The position numbers were made by a program, and so were the translations under genes. From positions 1,700,028 to 1,764,027 of the forward strand of contig NC_087079.1 in the NCBI RefSeq assembly GCF_026151205.1: a stretch of 64,000 nt of DNA. The letters are read 5' to 3'. The notes under the pieces were generated by a model, which saw only the letters and a list, made by a program, of their open reading frames with translations, did no database searches and was not told the DNA's origin. Of this stretch, positions 55,402-64,000 are shown one piece after another. Positions within the stretch are counted from its first letter, which is position 1; each line of letters starts with the position of its first letter. The stretch is from Bolinopsis microptera. Its lineage: Eukaryota; Ctenophora; Tentaculata; Lobata; Bolinopsidae.

Positions 55402-55513
55402 TTGGAGGACTTCGCCGCTTCGACGCGCCGCGCAAACTAGCATTCTTGCTTCCCATCGATTGTTGCTCTGCTTCGCAGAGCAACGATCTCGACGGATTGA
55501 CATCGTCAATCAA
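55402..55513 (+). repeat. Dispersed GC-rich repeat, copy 2 (family R1)
   Basis: Matches 5427-5523 from TTGGAGGACTTCGC to ATTGACATCGTCAATCA. It has an additional CCATCGATTGTTGCTCT insert forming a small hairpin with AGAGCAACGATCT. Confidence 0.75.
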
Positions 55514-56846
55514 GAGCACTCAACACTGCGCATGATAACACCAATAAAATAAAACGCTGCAACGTTTGAAAACATACCCTGTGGCTGTACAGTGTTAGTG
55601 TTACTGTTAGTTAAGTGGCCGATGTTGTTCGTCATCATGCATATTGTAATGTATAATATTAATTGCATATTTGCTTTTTGAGTTTAAGAATGTTAGTGTT
55701 ACTTGACCGGCCATGATTTGTCCACATGACATCCAGACATCGCGTCGCGAGCCCACAACAAGGGCCAAGGTCGCTAGATTTATTTCATTCCTTGAGGTTG
55801 AACTGGATCAGATTTTTGACATGATTTGAAAATTGAAAGGATGTAATTTAATTTTATTAATACTAACCGCTGCTCTGGCTCTGGCCCAGTTTTATCTCAG
55901 TTTTCTCATATGCTGTAATAAATGCTAATCTACTTCTAGCGAGGATTTAATTTTATCCGTAAATTATGTAATTAGAAATAAACTTAATATGCTTCTGAGA
56001 TAAAGAAACAAACGTGCTAAATTACTTTACACTAAAAGAGTAAAACTAAAACTAAAAGTATTCAAGTAGAACTTCAAAATTTTTCAAAAGAGCTTCCGAC
56101 ATTCGAAAAAAACCTGAATCGATCACGATGTATTTTTGAACGCTGATTCCGAATTGCCCCACATGTAGGGGGTGCACGAAAAAAATAAAGTCGCTTGGAT
56201 TTTTAAAAAATTTTGTACCACTGTTTTCTAGAGACTGTGAGAATTTTCACAATACCAAATTTGTTATACCTTTTTGGAAAAATCAGTGAGTTTCGCCTAG
56301 GTGCCATATTTGATGGTGCGCGGCTTTTGGAGCAAAAGTAGCTGTAAAAGTCGCGTAATTTGACCAAATTCGTCCAAATTTGACCATTTTTGTCGTATTA
56401 TTCGGATTTATCTTCAGTTCCTTAAATGAGATCATTCTGGAAATTGGCGACGACCTTCCAATTGGGCTTTCACAACTGTCCGAAAAATTTGGTGGATATC
56501 GGAGTTGATATAGTAATAAAAATGGGGCAAAATACGCTGCTTTTAGCTGTAACATAATGTCTGATGGTTGGATATGCTTTAAATTTTTCGGACACTTTCC
56601 TTGTAAGTTTATGAGTAAGCTTACCAATTTTTGTTGCAATTGGAGGTCGGGAAGGATACTCTATATCTATTTGTTTGAAGAAAATTGTGCTGGCCGAAAT
56701 TAGCGCTAAAAAACCATCCTTCAGTCGGCACGCGCGGCTCACTGTCGATGGCGCACTACCTACCACATGACATAGTGTGCGAAATACTGTCTCGGTCACG
56801 TGATATGACTTGCTACACGTTGTATACCTTTCTAGTCTCTCGTGCT
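55514..56846. other. Gene-free stretch, unknown repeat-like sequence
   Basis: 56283-56820 has overlapping ORFs on both strands without family features, probably an uncharacterised repeat. Nothing else is seen. Confidence 0.4.
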
Positions 56847-56934
56847 TACTGGGCCGCGCTCAGCCTGTCATTCCGCCGAATCTTTATGTTTATGAACATA
56901 TATGATGATAGCCTGAGGTCCCCAGGTAATCTCG
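56847..56934 (-). repeat. R2 repeat, inverted copy
   Basis: ACTGGGCCGCGCTCAGCCTG, then TCATTCCGCCGAATCTTTAT and GTTTATGAACATATA. This is the complement of the R2 unit at 5989-6078. Confidence 0.75.
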
Positions 56935-57291
56935 TGCATGCGCGCGGAGGCCGAAGCGTGCACTCCAGCAAGCCGGCCGGCCGCTGCGGCGAAAAGGGGT
57001 TGCGGCGTGTGTCAATATATGACTACATACTTATAGCCATAGAAGTAAGTTGGGCGGATTTCTCGTTAGGGTTCCGGTTATGGTTTCAGCATATGCTTCA
57101 GTTAGGGATTGTGCTGGGTACCCGTACGGTAAGTGGTAAGGGTTGGAATCAGATTAGATTTAGAGTGTTAGGGTTTTGATATGAATAGTTATTCAGGGCT
57201 GCACCTAGAGAACGTGTTTTAAAAGTCAAAGTGACAGTCGAGTGTAGATCAAATGATTAATCATCAATCATCATCCTAATAACATAATATT

Positions 57292-57338
57292 AATAAAGAT
57301 TTATCGAAATGAAAGGCTGAGCGCCGCGCCCAGTAAAA
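57292..57338 (+). repeat. R2 repeat, partial copy
   Basis: GAAATGAAAGGCTGAGCGCC then GCGCCCAGTAAA, the right half of the R2 unit. Confidence 0.65.
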
Positions 57339-57526
57339 TATAATATATGCATTTTATTTATATGCATTTTATTTATACAAATCACTTGGAATAATTTTGA
57401 AAGTAAAAAGCTCAAAAAGTCAAAATCGCTACTGGCTAGTTTTATTTCTTTGCAAAAAGCACAATCAACAATAGCGTAAATAGCTTTTTGAAAGTGCCTC
57501 AAAAGTTGAATTTTGGTCGAAACCTT

Positions 57527-57594
57527 TTTTACCTGGGGACCACTGCGCCGGATAAAGATTCGGCGGAATGACAGGCTGAGCGCCGCCCAGTATA
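57527..57594 (+). repeat. R2 repeat copy
   Basis: Starts ACCTGGGGACC and contains AAAGATTCGGCGGAATGACA, then GGCTGAGCGCCGCCCAGTA. Confidence 0.75.
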
Positions 57595-57707
57595 TGCAGT
57601 ATAGTATGATTATGAATAAAGCACCGGCCAGTAAAGTAAAACTAAACAAAGAATTTAAATTACTCCAATTGGGAGTCTTTTAAAGGATTTTAGGATCAGA
57701 CCTTCTT

Positions 57708-57836
57708 TACTTGGGAACCCCATGCAGGCGCGCCATACCAATACATTTACAACATATAATGTTCATAAACATAAATAAAGATTCGGCGGAATTGGAATGA
57801 CTAGCTGAGGCGCTGAGCGCGTCCCAGTAAACCTTT
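57708..57836 (+). repeat. R2 repeat, longest copy
   Basis: Starts ACTTGGGAACCCC and contains GTTCATAAACATAAATAAAG, ATTCGGCGGAAT and GCTGAGCGCGTCCCAGTAAA, with a short insertion GGAATGACTA. Confidence 0.75.
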
Positions 57837-57917
57837 TTAAAGAAGTAAGCTTTATTTCCTCAGTACTAGTAGAAATAGTTTAATTTATCCGACATTAACT
57901 TCAAGTTCAACTTGCAC

Positions 57918-58103
57918 TTGTAGCGCGATGCACTACTGGGTCGCGCGCGCATCAAATAATGCTTCTCGCAACCACAGATCGGTTTGATTCACGATGTCAA
58001 TCCTTCGCAGCTCGGTGAGGCACAGTGGTGCATCTCGCCGATCTACCGGTTGCGAGAAGCATTATTTGATGCGCGCGCGACCCAGTAGTGCATCGCGCTA
58101 CAA
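57918..58103. repeat. Perfect 56-bp inverted repeat built from family R3
   Basis: Arms 57918-57973 and 58048-58103 are exact reverse complements, starting TTGTAGCGCGATGCACTACT and enclosing 74 bases. The enclosed GATGTCAATCCTTCGCA is again mirrored just outside at 58125-58147, so inverted repeats are nested. One arm equals the lone copy at 6749-6805. Confidence 0.92.
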
Positions 58104-58341
58104 CAGATCGGTATGCAGATCGGCGAGATGCGAAGGATTGACATCGTGAACAGTGAATCAAAACTTGCACGTGCATCTTACGATGAAATACGCGCGTGCA
58201 AATTTGCGCGCGTAACTACCTTGGTAACGCACAGTGTTCACTTCGGTCTTATCACAACTATCATTGCTTTGTGCTTTTACTGAATTGGAAAAATCGCTTT
58301 TTAAAGCATTTTACTACTCTCAGCGTTCTCGACACTTAAAG

Positions 58342-58731
58342 ATGATCCTTGAGGAAGTTATATTGTTGGTGACCGTCGTGTTACTATTTGTAGTCGTCGT
58401 CATCGGGACTGCTGTCATATTCTGGATCAGAAAAGGACAGAATTACTCGATGATCGAAGACCTGGAAAAGAAGGTACAGAGCTACCTGGAATCAAGCGAA
58501 TACGTCAGCCTGGACTTCTCTGACTATTTGGAAAAGAAAATCAGAGAAGTAGAGAGGGCTGCGCATGTGAAGATGAACCCTCGAAGAATTGTCATCGCAG
58601 ATGCCTCCACAGAATTGGATTGCAATGAACAAGCAGATGCCGGTACCCAGACAGAATTGGCTAGCACTCAAAGTTTGCCACAAATCATCACAGTCATACC
58701 TTTGACAGATACGGTGATTCAGATGAAGTAG
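58342..58731 (+). CDS. Small single-pass membrane protein, unknown
   Basis: A 129-residue intronless ORF. Residues ~5-31 are a strong membrane span (VILLVTVVLLFVVVVIGTAV), followed by a charged stretch with MIEDLEKKVQSYLESSEYV and DYLEKKIREVERAAHV, likely helical or coiled. The acidic/Gln-rich C-terminus contains STELDCNEQADAGTQTELAS. A short N-terminus and positive residues (WIRKGQ) after the span predict the C-terminal part to be cytosolic. The ORF is open further upstream to 58234, but the ATG at 58342 gives the usual small-anchor start. Codon use looks coding, but I recognise no family. It is convergent with the dynein gene, 950 bp away. Confidence 0.5.
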   Translation: MILEEVILLVTVVLLFVVVVIGTAVIFWIRKGQNYSMIEDLEKKVQSYLESSEYVSLDFSDYLEKKIREVERAAHVKMNPRRIVIADASTELDCNEQADAGTQTELASTQSLPQIITVIPLTDTVIQMK

Positions 58732-59682
58732 AATTGAAAATGGATTGGAACGGACTCGATATCGGAAAACCACAATACGACTTTAGCAACCATCACCATG
58801 ATTTTATTCTTTACTCCATTTTAACGATTTTAATCGGCCAAGCAACACGTCGTGCTTCGGTCACAGTGGGGGAGCAAGTTATTAAATACTTGCTCTTCTT
58901 GCCAGCCCAGTAGTTCTGCCAGATTTTCGAGTTTACGTTAAACTCGAATTTAGCAGAACTATGGGCCCCACTGCCGCGGATCTGATTTGGCTGATGGTCC
59001 TGGAGTGCGGTCAACTCCTGTTTTGTTTTATTCAAGTGTACGTAGCACTAGCAGATAATATGAAAGTAATTAGAGCATCCAAAATATTTTTCTTTAAATT
59101 CATATTTTCATTTACAGTCACTAAAATTTACACAATGTAGGACGAACTTTGAATAATATACAACTAATAACAAGTAAGACTCGCTGTTAACAATTCTTGT
59201 AAAACATTTGAAGATATTTTGTATTTACATGGGATGATTACAAATCTTTGTACAATTTAACATCTGAGTATGAATCTACAAAACCTGGTTTGTACACACT
59301 GAGCGGAAAATAAATGCCCGAGTAAAACTGAAAACAACGTAATATCTGTTAGTTTATGATCAATGGACGTTTAAAGCCAGGGAGTCATAACTTTTATTAT
59401 CTAGATATTAGTGAAGAGTGAAGATTCTAGTTCTACTGTGGATTAAAATATGGAAATAAATTACATGCGAGCATCTAAATATTTGGGGGATTCACAAAAC
59501 ATTTTTCTTCTGATCCCCATTTAAATGCATGAATGACACTCATCTTGCAACCATGAAACTATAACTTGGTTCTAATAAATTACCACTGTTCTTTCATCAG
59601 AAGTCTGAACAATTCCTCTAGTCTCTGAAGGGTCCATAAACAGTTCGATTTCACTACCTGAACTGGTGACTGTTGTTGCAGC
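58732..59682. other. Convergent 3' region with hairpin
   Basis: Contains an inverted repeat at 58863-58973: outer CACAGTGGGG/CCCCACTG and inner AGTTCTGCC..TTCGAGTTTA mirrored by TAAACTCGAA..GCAGAACT (58912-58960). TTTTATT near 59391 could be the dynein poly(A) signal on the minus strand. No other gene is seen. Confidence 0.5.
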
Positions 59683-62600
59683 TCACTGGCTGAGCTGACA
59701 AAGCAGAGCAGTACCCTTTCCTATCCAGTGTTCCTGTGGCTTGTCAGAGGGTATCAAACACTTGATGACGAAGTTGGTGGAGTGACCCGTCGTGGACAGT
59801 GTTCCTGCTCTCTCAGCAGTTTTGTAGAGCGGACACTCGTACCTGTCTTCCTCCACCTCGTACTCTGGGTCTGGTAAGAGGTGCATCATCGGCATTGGTG
59901 GGTTCATCACTCCGTCTCTCGCGTCAGCAAGAACCATGTTGTCGTCGTCCCAGCTTGCAGAGTCGATGTAAAGACCATGAATGAGAACTCCGTCATCAGG
60001 GGAGGAGTAAGTATTGTCGTCGTACTTCTCATCTGCCATTTCAGCTGTTGCAACGTCTATTTGAGCTCGGTAATGTGGCGTGACTTCGAACCTGAACTTC
60101 AAAGCATCGATAGGTACATCGTATGTTCGGGCGAAGTTCTGGAGGGCACCGGTGATAAAACCTTGAGGGAAGAAGAAACCTGAGATCCAGAATGATTTGG
60201 GTTGTCCAATGTCCATCCATCTGGATATGAACTGTAATCTCAGTTCCAAATCTTTTACCCAAGACCCGAGAGGTTTCAACGAGGGATAAGCAGCATCAGC
60301 CCACATATCTGGAACCTGGTTGATCACAATAGAATCAAATATAGCCTCCAACTGGTCCGACATGACTGCTAAACCTTTTATAGCTTTCTGAATGTTGAGG
60401 AGTGAGCCTAATAGAACACCAAGCAGCTTGTTGAACCTGACTATCTCCTGAGAGAGGACAGTGGACAGAGAGTTTATCCTTCCCTTGCTGTCCGGCTCAA
60501 ACATTTCAGGTAGAGCATCATCAATGTCCAGTTTCTCTGGCAACTTGCTCAGGATTAGGGCCGCCATTTCGTCTACGATCTCATCGCTACTCTTTCCTGC
60601 ACCTCCGCTGATAAGTCTAGGCTGGACATCCAATATTGTGGTGATAATGGTCAAGGATTCCTTCTTCTGATATGAAATATTAGCATTATTGGACATGTCG
60701 AATATTGTAGGTGGGTCTATGATGGGGAGTTGTTCGATATACTCCTTGTAGGCGTCAAGAGAAGTTGATTCCAGTGGGTGGTACTTATCAGACGAACTGT
60801 AACAGTATCCCGCTTCTATTGTAGCAGGGCGGAAGAAACGGTTCAAAACAACTTTCAGAACCCTCTGATCCCATTCATCGGTAACCCTGCCTCCGTACGT
60901 GATCTCAGCAGTGATGAACTCCAGTGCATCCCAAGGCATCACTCCTTCGGCTGTGAACAGCTTGAAGTTGTCAATCGCACATTCACGGTCCGAGTCAGCA
61001 AACTCGTAGGGAATGTTGAAGGCCAGGGGACCGAACTTTCGTCGCTCCAACACCACAGCATGGAAGAAACAAATTCCGAAGATGATCTTGCACCAGTCAG
61101 TCTTGAGGATATGGTCCTCGAAGTCAGATTTAGTTAATTCACCAAACGCTCGTCTCATGTTTGACCTGAGACCCTTTGGAGGTTCGCTTGTAACTTTAAT
61201 ACCGTTTTGTAGAACAGAAACAGGGAAGAAGGGAGCGGGCATAGAACTCAGGAAGAGTCGGAAGTCGTCATGAATTTCGGCGTCAGGCGAAGAAAATTCT
61301 TTGATAATTTCTTCCATTGACAACATCCAAGATTTAGCAAGATGGCAATTTTGTAAGAAAATCCAGTCGCCGGTTTTCATTGCGGCAAAAATAAGTGTCT
61401 CCGCTACTGGACCCTGTCCTTGACCAAGCGATATGGCCTTGACCCGCTCATCGTAGTCTTGTTCTTTAGCAAATCGCATGAAAGCAGCCATTGGATCAGA
61501 GCCACTGGACAAAATAAATATAAGTGGTGCGAACTTTGACATATCCTGATAAAGTGCGGGTAGATTTGTTGGAGGAGTCTCCACAAATGCTGCTCCTAAA
61601 TTCTCAACCACAAATGTACTGAGGCACTCAATCAATGCCTCGGGTTTGAAGTACTTCACAAGGGTCAGTCTCTGGAATCCGTTGAGACGTTGTTTCCAGT
61701 GACCTTTAGGAGCCCCAGGCGGGATCTCTTCAGTGGACAGGTCCTCAGGAGGTGGTGGAACGTTCGGGACGTATCCTTGGAAGCTGAGCGGGTTCAGTTT
61801 CAGTTCGTACGATCCAACATTTACATGTACAGGAGTGAGTCTTATGTCATTTGTGATGCCCGCATATGTTGGCATTGCCTCTTCGATGTCAACAAGAAGG
61901 TTCCATGTTATTTCATCAAGGAAAGTGCACTGTTGTGGCTTTTTAGGTCTATCTTTTTCCAGTGGAGGTAGACCTCGGATGAAGAAGTTCCACTCTTCTG
62001 GAGTAATATTACCAGCTTGCTTCATGATCTCGACACATAACATGAAGCTGAAACAAACTTTGTGCCTTTCAAACAGACCACGACCAATGTTGTTGTACAT
62101 GGTCAAGGTGATGCCGTCAAGCAGAATTTGTAGCCGTTTCCCTAAATCGGAGCACTTTTCTGAGGTCTCGATAACTTTGACGAACAGAGAAGTGAAGTAT
62201 TTCAGAGAGTACTGGTACATGGGGTCTATGACAGAGAGATCAGCAGTAACAAAGTAGATAACAGACCCACGAGTTGCTACTGGAAGATATTTGGCTCGGG
62301 CTAGCGATATCTTTTCTTCGGTCTCCTCAGCTTCCTTCAGTCGGATGTTGATCTCCTTAGACATAACCTTGGAATCATTCAAAGTCTCTATGAGTTCCTC
62401 ATCGTCCAGGATGTTTCCTTCTGAATGGAACAACATCTTCAAAATCTTATCCTCAATATCCTTTAACTTCTGTTTATCAGCATTGATCTTCATAATAAGA
62501 GCATTTCTCTGCTCTTCCAGATCGGGGCGTTCAAGTCTTGTGACATCAGCAAGCAACTGATCCTCGAGACCCAGACGGGTTACAGTAAAGTTGATGATTG

Positions 62601-64000
62601 TGACCTTGATGAAAATCTCAGGCATGTAGTGAGGGTTGGAAAGCTTGCTGGTCATGTAGAATCTGAAATTCTTGTCATAGTCGACATCAGAATCTCCAAG
62701 ACGGATCAGAAGTCTGCCTCCTTGTACAAAGGTTTGCTTCAGCAGTATCGGCTCAAGAGCGGGATCCAGAGATTCTCCAACTTCTTCAATCAGCACTGGT
62801 AGTCCAATTCTTATAGCATTTTCCAAAGTTCTCAGCAAGTTTTTATCGGTAAGTTTGACAATTTTGAGGCCGTTTTTCCTCTCTCGTCCAACGATCCACC
62901 TGTTGGCCTGATCCTGGGGATCTATCATAAGGGGCCATCTGCGTCCCTTCGTCACAAGAACAGCATTCTCAGTTGAAACAGCATCTCTTGGTAGTCCTTC
63001 CAAATTCCACTGACGAATCTCAAACGGATCCGCCAGGGTAGTGACAAGAGAGAAGTCATCTGACACTGGAATGCCCAGTTCCTGACCCTTTACAATCCAC
63101 TCTTTGACAAGCATTTCACGGTATTGAGCAGTGAAAGGTCCGTAGTAAGCCACACAGGCACTTGCTATAAATACGTTACCCGCAACGTTATCAATCTCTT
63201 TCTGGAATATCTTGACAGTTTCATCCCATCGAACTTGTTCATCGCCCAAAGCTGTGACGAGTTTTCCTGCGCGTTTCAATCGGGCAGCGGTCAGAGCAAT
63301 GTTTTTCTGAAGGCTCTCTTTTGCTGCAACACTAGCATCAAATGAATCCTGAAGTTCTTTAATCTTGTCCTCCACCTCTTGAAGCGAAGCTTGCTTGAGG
63401 GCAAGCTCGGACTGTACCTCTGCCAGCTCAGCTTGGGCATTCACCAGCTTCTCTCGCTTAGGCTCAACAGTTCTGAAGACATGAGCGTAAGAATCTATAG
63501 CTCGCACCCACAGACAAAGAGATTTACAAGCTCTGGAAGTCTTCTCCACAATTTCGGGTACAAACTTCGGGTTGTCGATGTACTTTTTCAAGTTTCGTAG
63601 GATCTTATCAGGAATGTTATCCTTATCGTAGTTCACTAATCTGGACAAGAACTGAGTGTCACCAAGAAGCCCTTTAGCACTGGCCCAATCTGTTTTGTTG
63701 CCCATCAAGATGCACACAGCTTCCATTACTGTCAATACCATCTCGGGTGGGTTGGCAAACACTCTAACCTCAGCGATGTCAGATTTGTCCAGGGAGTCTA
63801 GGGCCTTGTTCGCAGCGTGCAGAAGAGGCAATGCTTCATCGAGATCTCTTTGGGCATCTTCTGCAATGGCTTCTGTTTCATCGGCCTTTTCTTTGGCGAT
63901 GGCTTCCTCCTCTGAGACAACAGCTCTGACTTTATCGGCTTCGATTTGATCTTTTTCAAGCTTCACCATCAAAATATCAGTGTCCTCGCTCTTTTTCTTC
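59683..64000 (-). CDS. DNAH6: Axonemal dynein heavy chain, DNAH6-type, C-terminal part (runs off the right edge)
   Basis: A single open frame of 1439 codons continuing past the window edge; the ATG at 63972 is internal, not a start. In order from the edge: stalk helix CC1 (IEADKVRAVVSEEEAIAKEK), microtubule-binding domain (~residues 60-190), and returning helix CC2. AAA5 has GLPRDAVSTENAV and RRWPLMIDPQDQANRW. The AAA5-AAA6 region includes LLIRLGDSDVDYDKNFRFYM and SEGNILDDEELIETL. AAA6 has SSGSDPMAAFMRFAKEQDY and ISLGQGQGP. The C-terminal domain has SLKPLGSWVKDL and FWISGFFFPQGF and ends with TLSTTGHSTNFV and ALLCQLSQ. These blocks fit human DNAH6 better than DNAH3/7/12 by memory, and the RAGTLSTTGHSTNFV and ALLCQLS end is DNAH6-like. 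DNAH6 is a single-headed inner-arm motor of cilia. The absence of introns over 4.3 kb is notable. Confidence 0.88.
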   Translation of the reverse strand, partial: KKKSEDTDILMVKLEKDQIEADKVRAVVSEEEAIAKEKADETEAIAEDAQRDLDEALPLLHAANKALDSLDKSDIAEVRVFANPPEMVLTVMEAVCILMGNKTDWASAKGLLGDTQFLSRLVNYDKDNIPDKILRNLKKYIDNPKFVPEIVEKTSRACKSLCLWVRAIDSYAHVFRTVEPKREKLVNAQAELAEVQSELALKQASLQEVEDKIKELQDSFDASVAAKESLQKNIALTAARLKRAGKLVTALGDEQVRWDETVKIFQKEIDNVAGNVFIASACVAYYGPFTAQYREMLVKEWIVKGQELGIPVSDDFSLVTTLADPFEIRQWNLEGLPRDAVSTENAVLVTKGRRWPLMIDPQDQANRWIVGRERKNGLKIVKLTDKNLLRTLENAIRIGLPVLIEEVGESLDPALEPILLKQTFVQGGRLLIRLGDSDVDYDKNFRFYMTSKLSNPHYMPEIFIKVTIINFTVTRLGLEDQLLADVTRLERPDLEEQRNALIMKINADKQKLKDIEDKILKMLFHSEGNILDDEELIETLNDSKVMSKEINIRLKEAEETEEKISLARAKYLPVATRGSVIYFVTADLSVIDPMYQYSLKYFTSLFVKVIETSEKCSDLGKRLQILLDGITLTMYNNIGRGLFERHKVCFSFMLCVEIMKQAGNITPEEWNFFIRGLPPLEKDRPKKPQQCTFLDEITWNLLVDIEEAMPTYAGITNDIRLTPVHVNVGSYELKLNPLSFQGYVPNVPPPPEDLSTEEIPPGAPKGHWKQRLNGFQRLTLVKYFKPEALIECLSTFVVENLGAAFVETPPTNLPALYQDMSKFAPLIFILSSGSDPMAAFMRFAKEQDYDERVKAISLGQGQGPVAETLIFAAMKTGDWIFLQNCHLAKSWMLSMEEIIKEFSSPDAEIHDDFRLFLSSMPAPFFPVSVLQNGIKVTSEPPKGLRSNMRRAFGELTKSDFEDHILKTDWCKIIFGICFFHAVVLERRKFGPLAFNIPYEFADSDRECAIDNFKLFTAEGVMPWDALEFITAEITYGGRVTDEWDQRVLKVVLNRFFRPATIEAGYCYSSSDKYHPLESTSLDAYKEYIEQLPIIDPPTIFDMSNNANISYQKKESLTIITTILDVQPRLISGGAGKSSDEIVDEMAALILSKLPEKLDIDDALPEMFEPDSKGRINSLSTVLSQEIVRFNKLLGVLLGSLLNIQKAIKGLAVMSDQLEAIFDSIVINQVPDMWADAAYPSLKPLGSWVKDLELRLQFISRWMDIGQPKSFWISGFFFPQGFITGALQNFARTYDVPIDALKFRFEVTPHYRAQIDVATAEMADEKYDDNTYSSPDDGVLIHGLYIDSASWDDDNMVLADARDGVMNPPMPMMHLLPDPEYEVEEDRYECPLYKTAERAGTLSTTGHSTNFVIKCLIPSDKPQEHWIGKGTALLCQLSQ

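Noticed and set aside
56283-57179. ORFs of 109-164 codons
   Set aside because: They overlap on both strands and run through the R2 repeat, with no recognisable domain.
60461-63949. Plus-strand ORFs inside the dynein region
   Set aside because: Antisense shadows of the dynein coding sequence.

Overview
The window is nuclear DNA from an animal. It shows spliced genes with GT/AG introns of about 100 bp to several kb, metazoan-only genes such as EMRE, an axonemal dynein heavy chain and a KQEL-ended procollagen galactosyltransferase, AT-rich intergenic DNA, and many transposable elements. The retroelement flavours (an RT with a C-terminal endonuclease, a copia-like gag-pro element, a Penelope element, several CR1/L2/jockey-type LINE pieces) resemble those of non-bilaterian or other aquatic invertebrates. 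I cannot fix the phylum from sequence alone.

Layout. 0-7.6 kb: no host gene recognised, one degraded LINE tail and GC-rich dispersed repeats. 7.6-14.0 kb: a PHD-RT-endonuclease retroelement ORF split by a young copia-like LTR element with identical 253-bp LTRs and a GTAAG target duplication. 14.3-15.1 kb: a LINE tail and a poly-G/poly-C miniature element. 16.0-20.3 kb: MED20 (four exons), with a LINE in intron 2. 20.5-21.1 kb: EMRE/SMDT1 (two exons). 22.9-24.7 kb: LACTB2 (three exons). 25.2-27.9 kb: procollagen galactosyltransferase (six exons). 29.3-30.5 kb: RWDD3 (two exons). 31.6-46.5 kb: a very large gene joining an N-terminal PHD finger, a ~1900-residue disordered S/T-P-rich region and the split Sm domain of the U7 snRNP protein LSM11. 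Its first intron holds, on the other strand, a tandem family of small secreted Cys-rich proteins and a Penelope element with 774-bp inverted arms. 47.9-51.5 kb: a calpain on the minus strand with no EF-hand domain in the exons I could assemble. 52-58 kb: minisatellites and the same GC-rich repeats as at 5-7 kb. 58.3-58.7 kb: a small intronless single-pass membrane protein of unknown function. 59.7 kb to the right edge: the C-terminal third of a DNAH6-type dynein heavy chain, minus strand, with no intron.

I joined exons by hand from splice sites, phase and family resemblance. All listed joins keep frame, and MED20 comes out at 212 aa, the human length. Two points stand out. First is the in-frame PHD-LSM11 fusion, which would put a histone-tail reader on the histone pre-mRNA processing machinery. 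Second is the nested Cys-rich family, whose introns and flanks are nearly identical between copies while the mature protein parts differ strongly, the pattern expected of fast-evolving secreted effectors.
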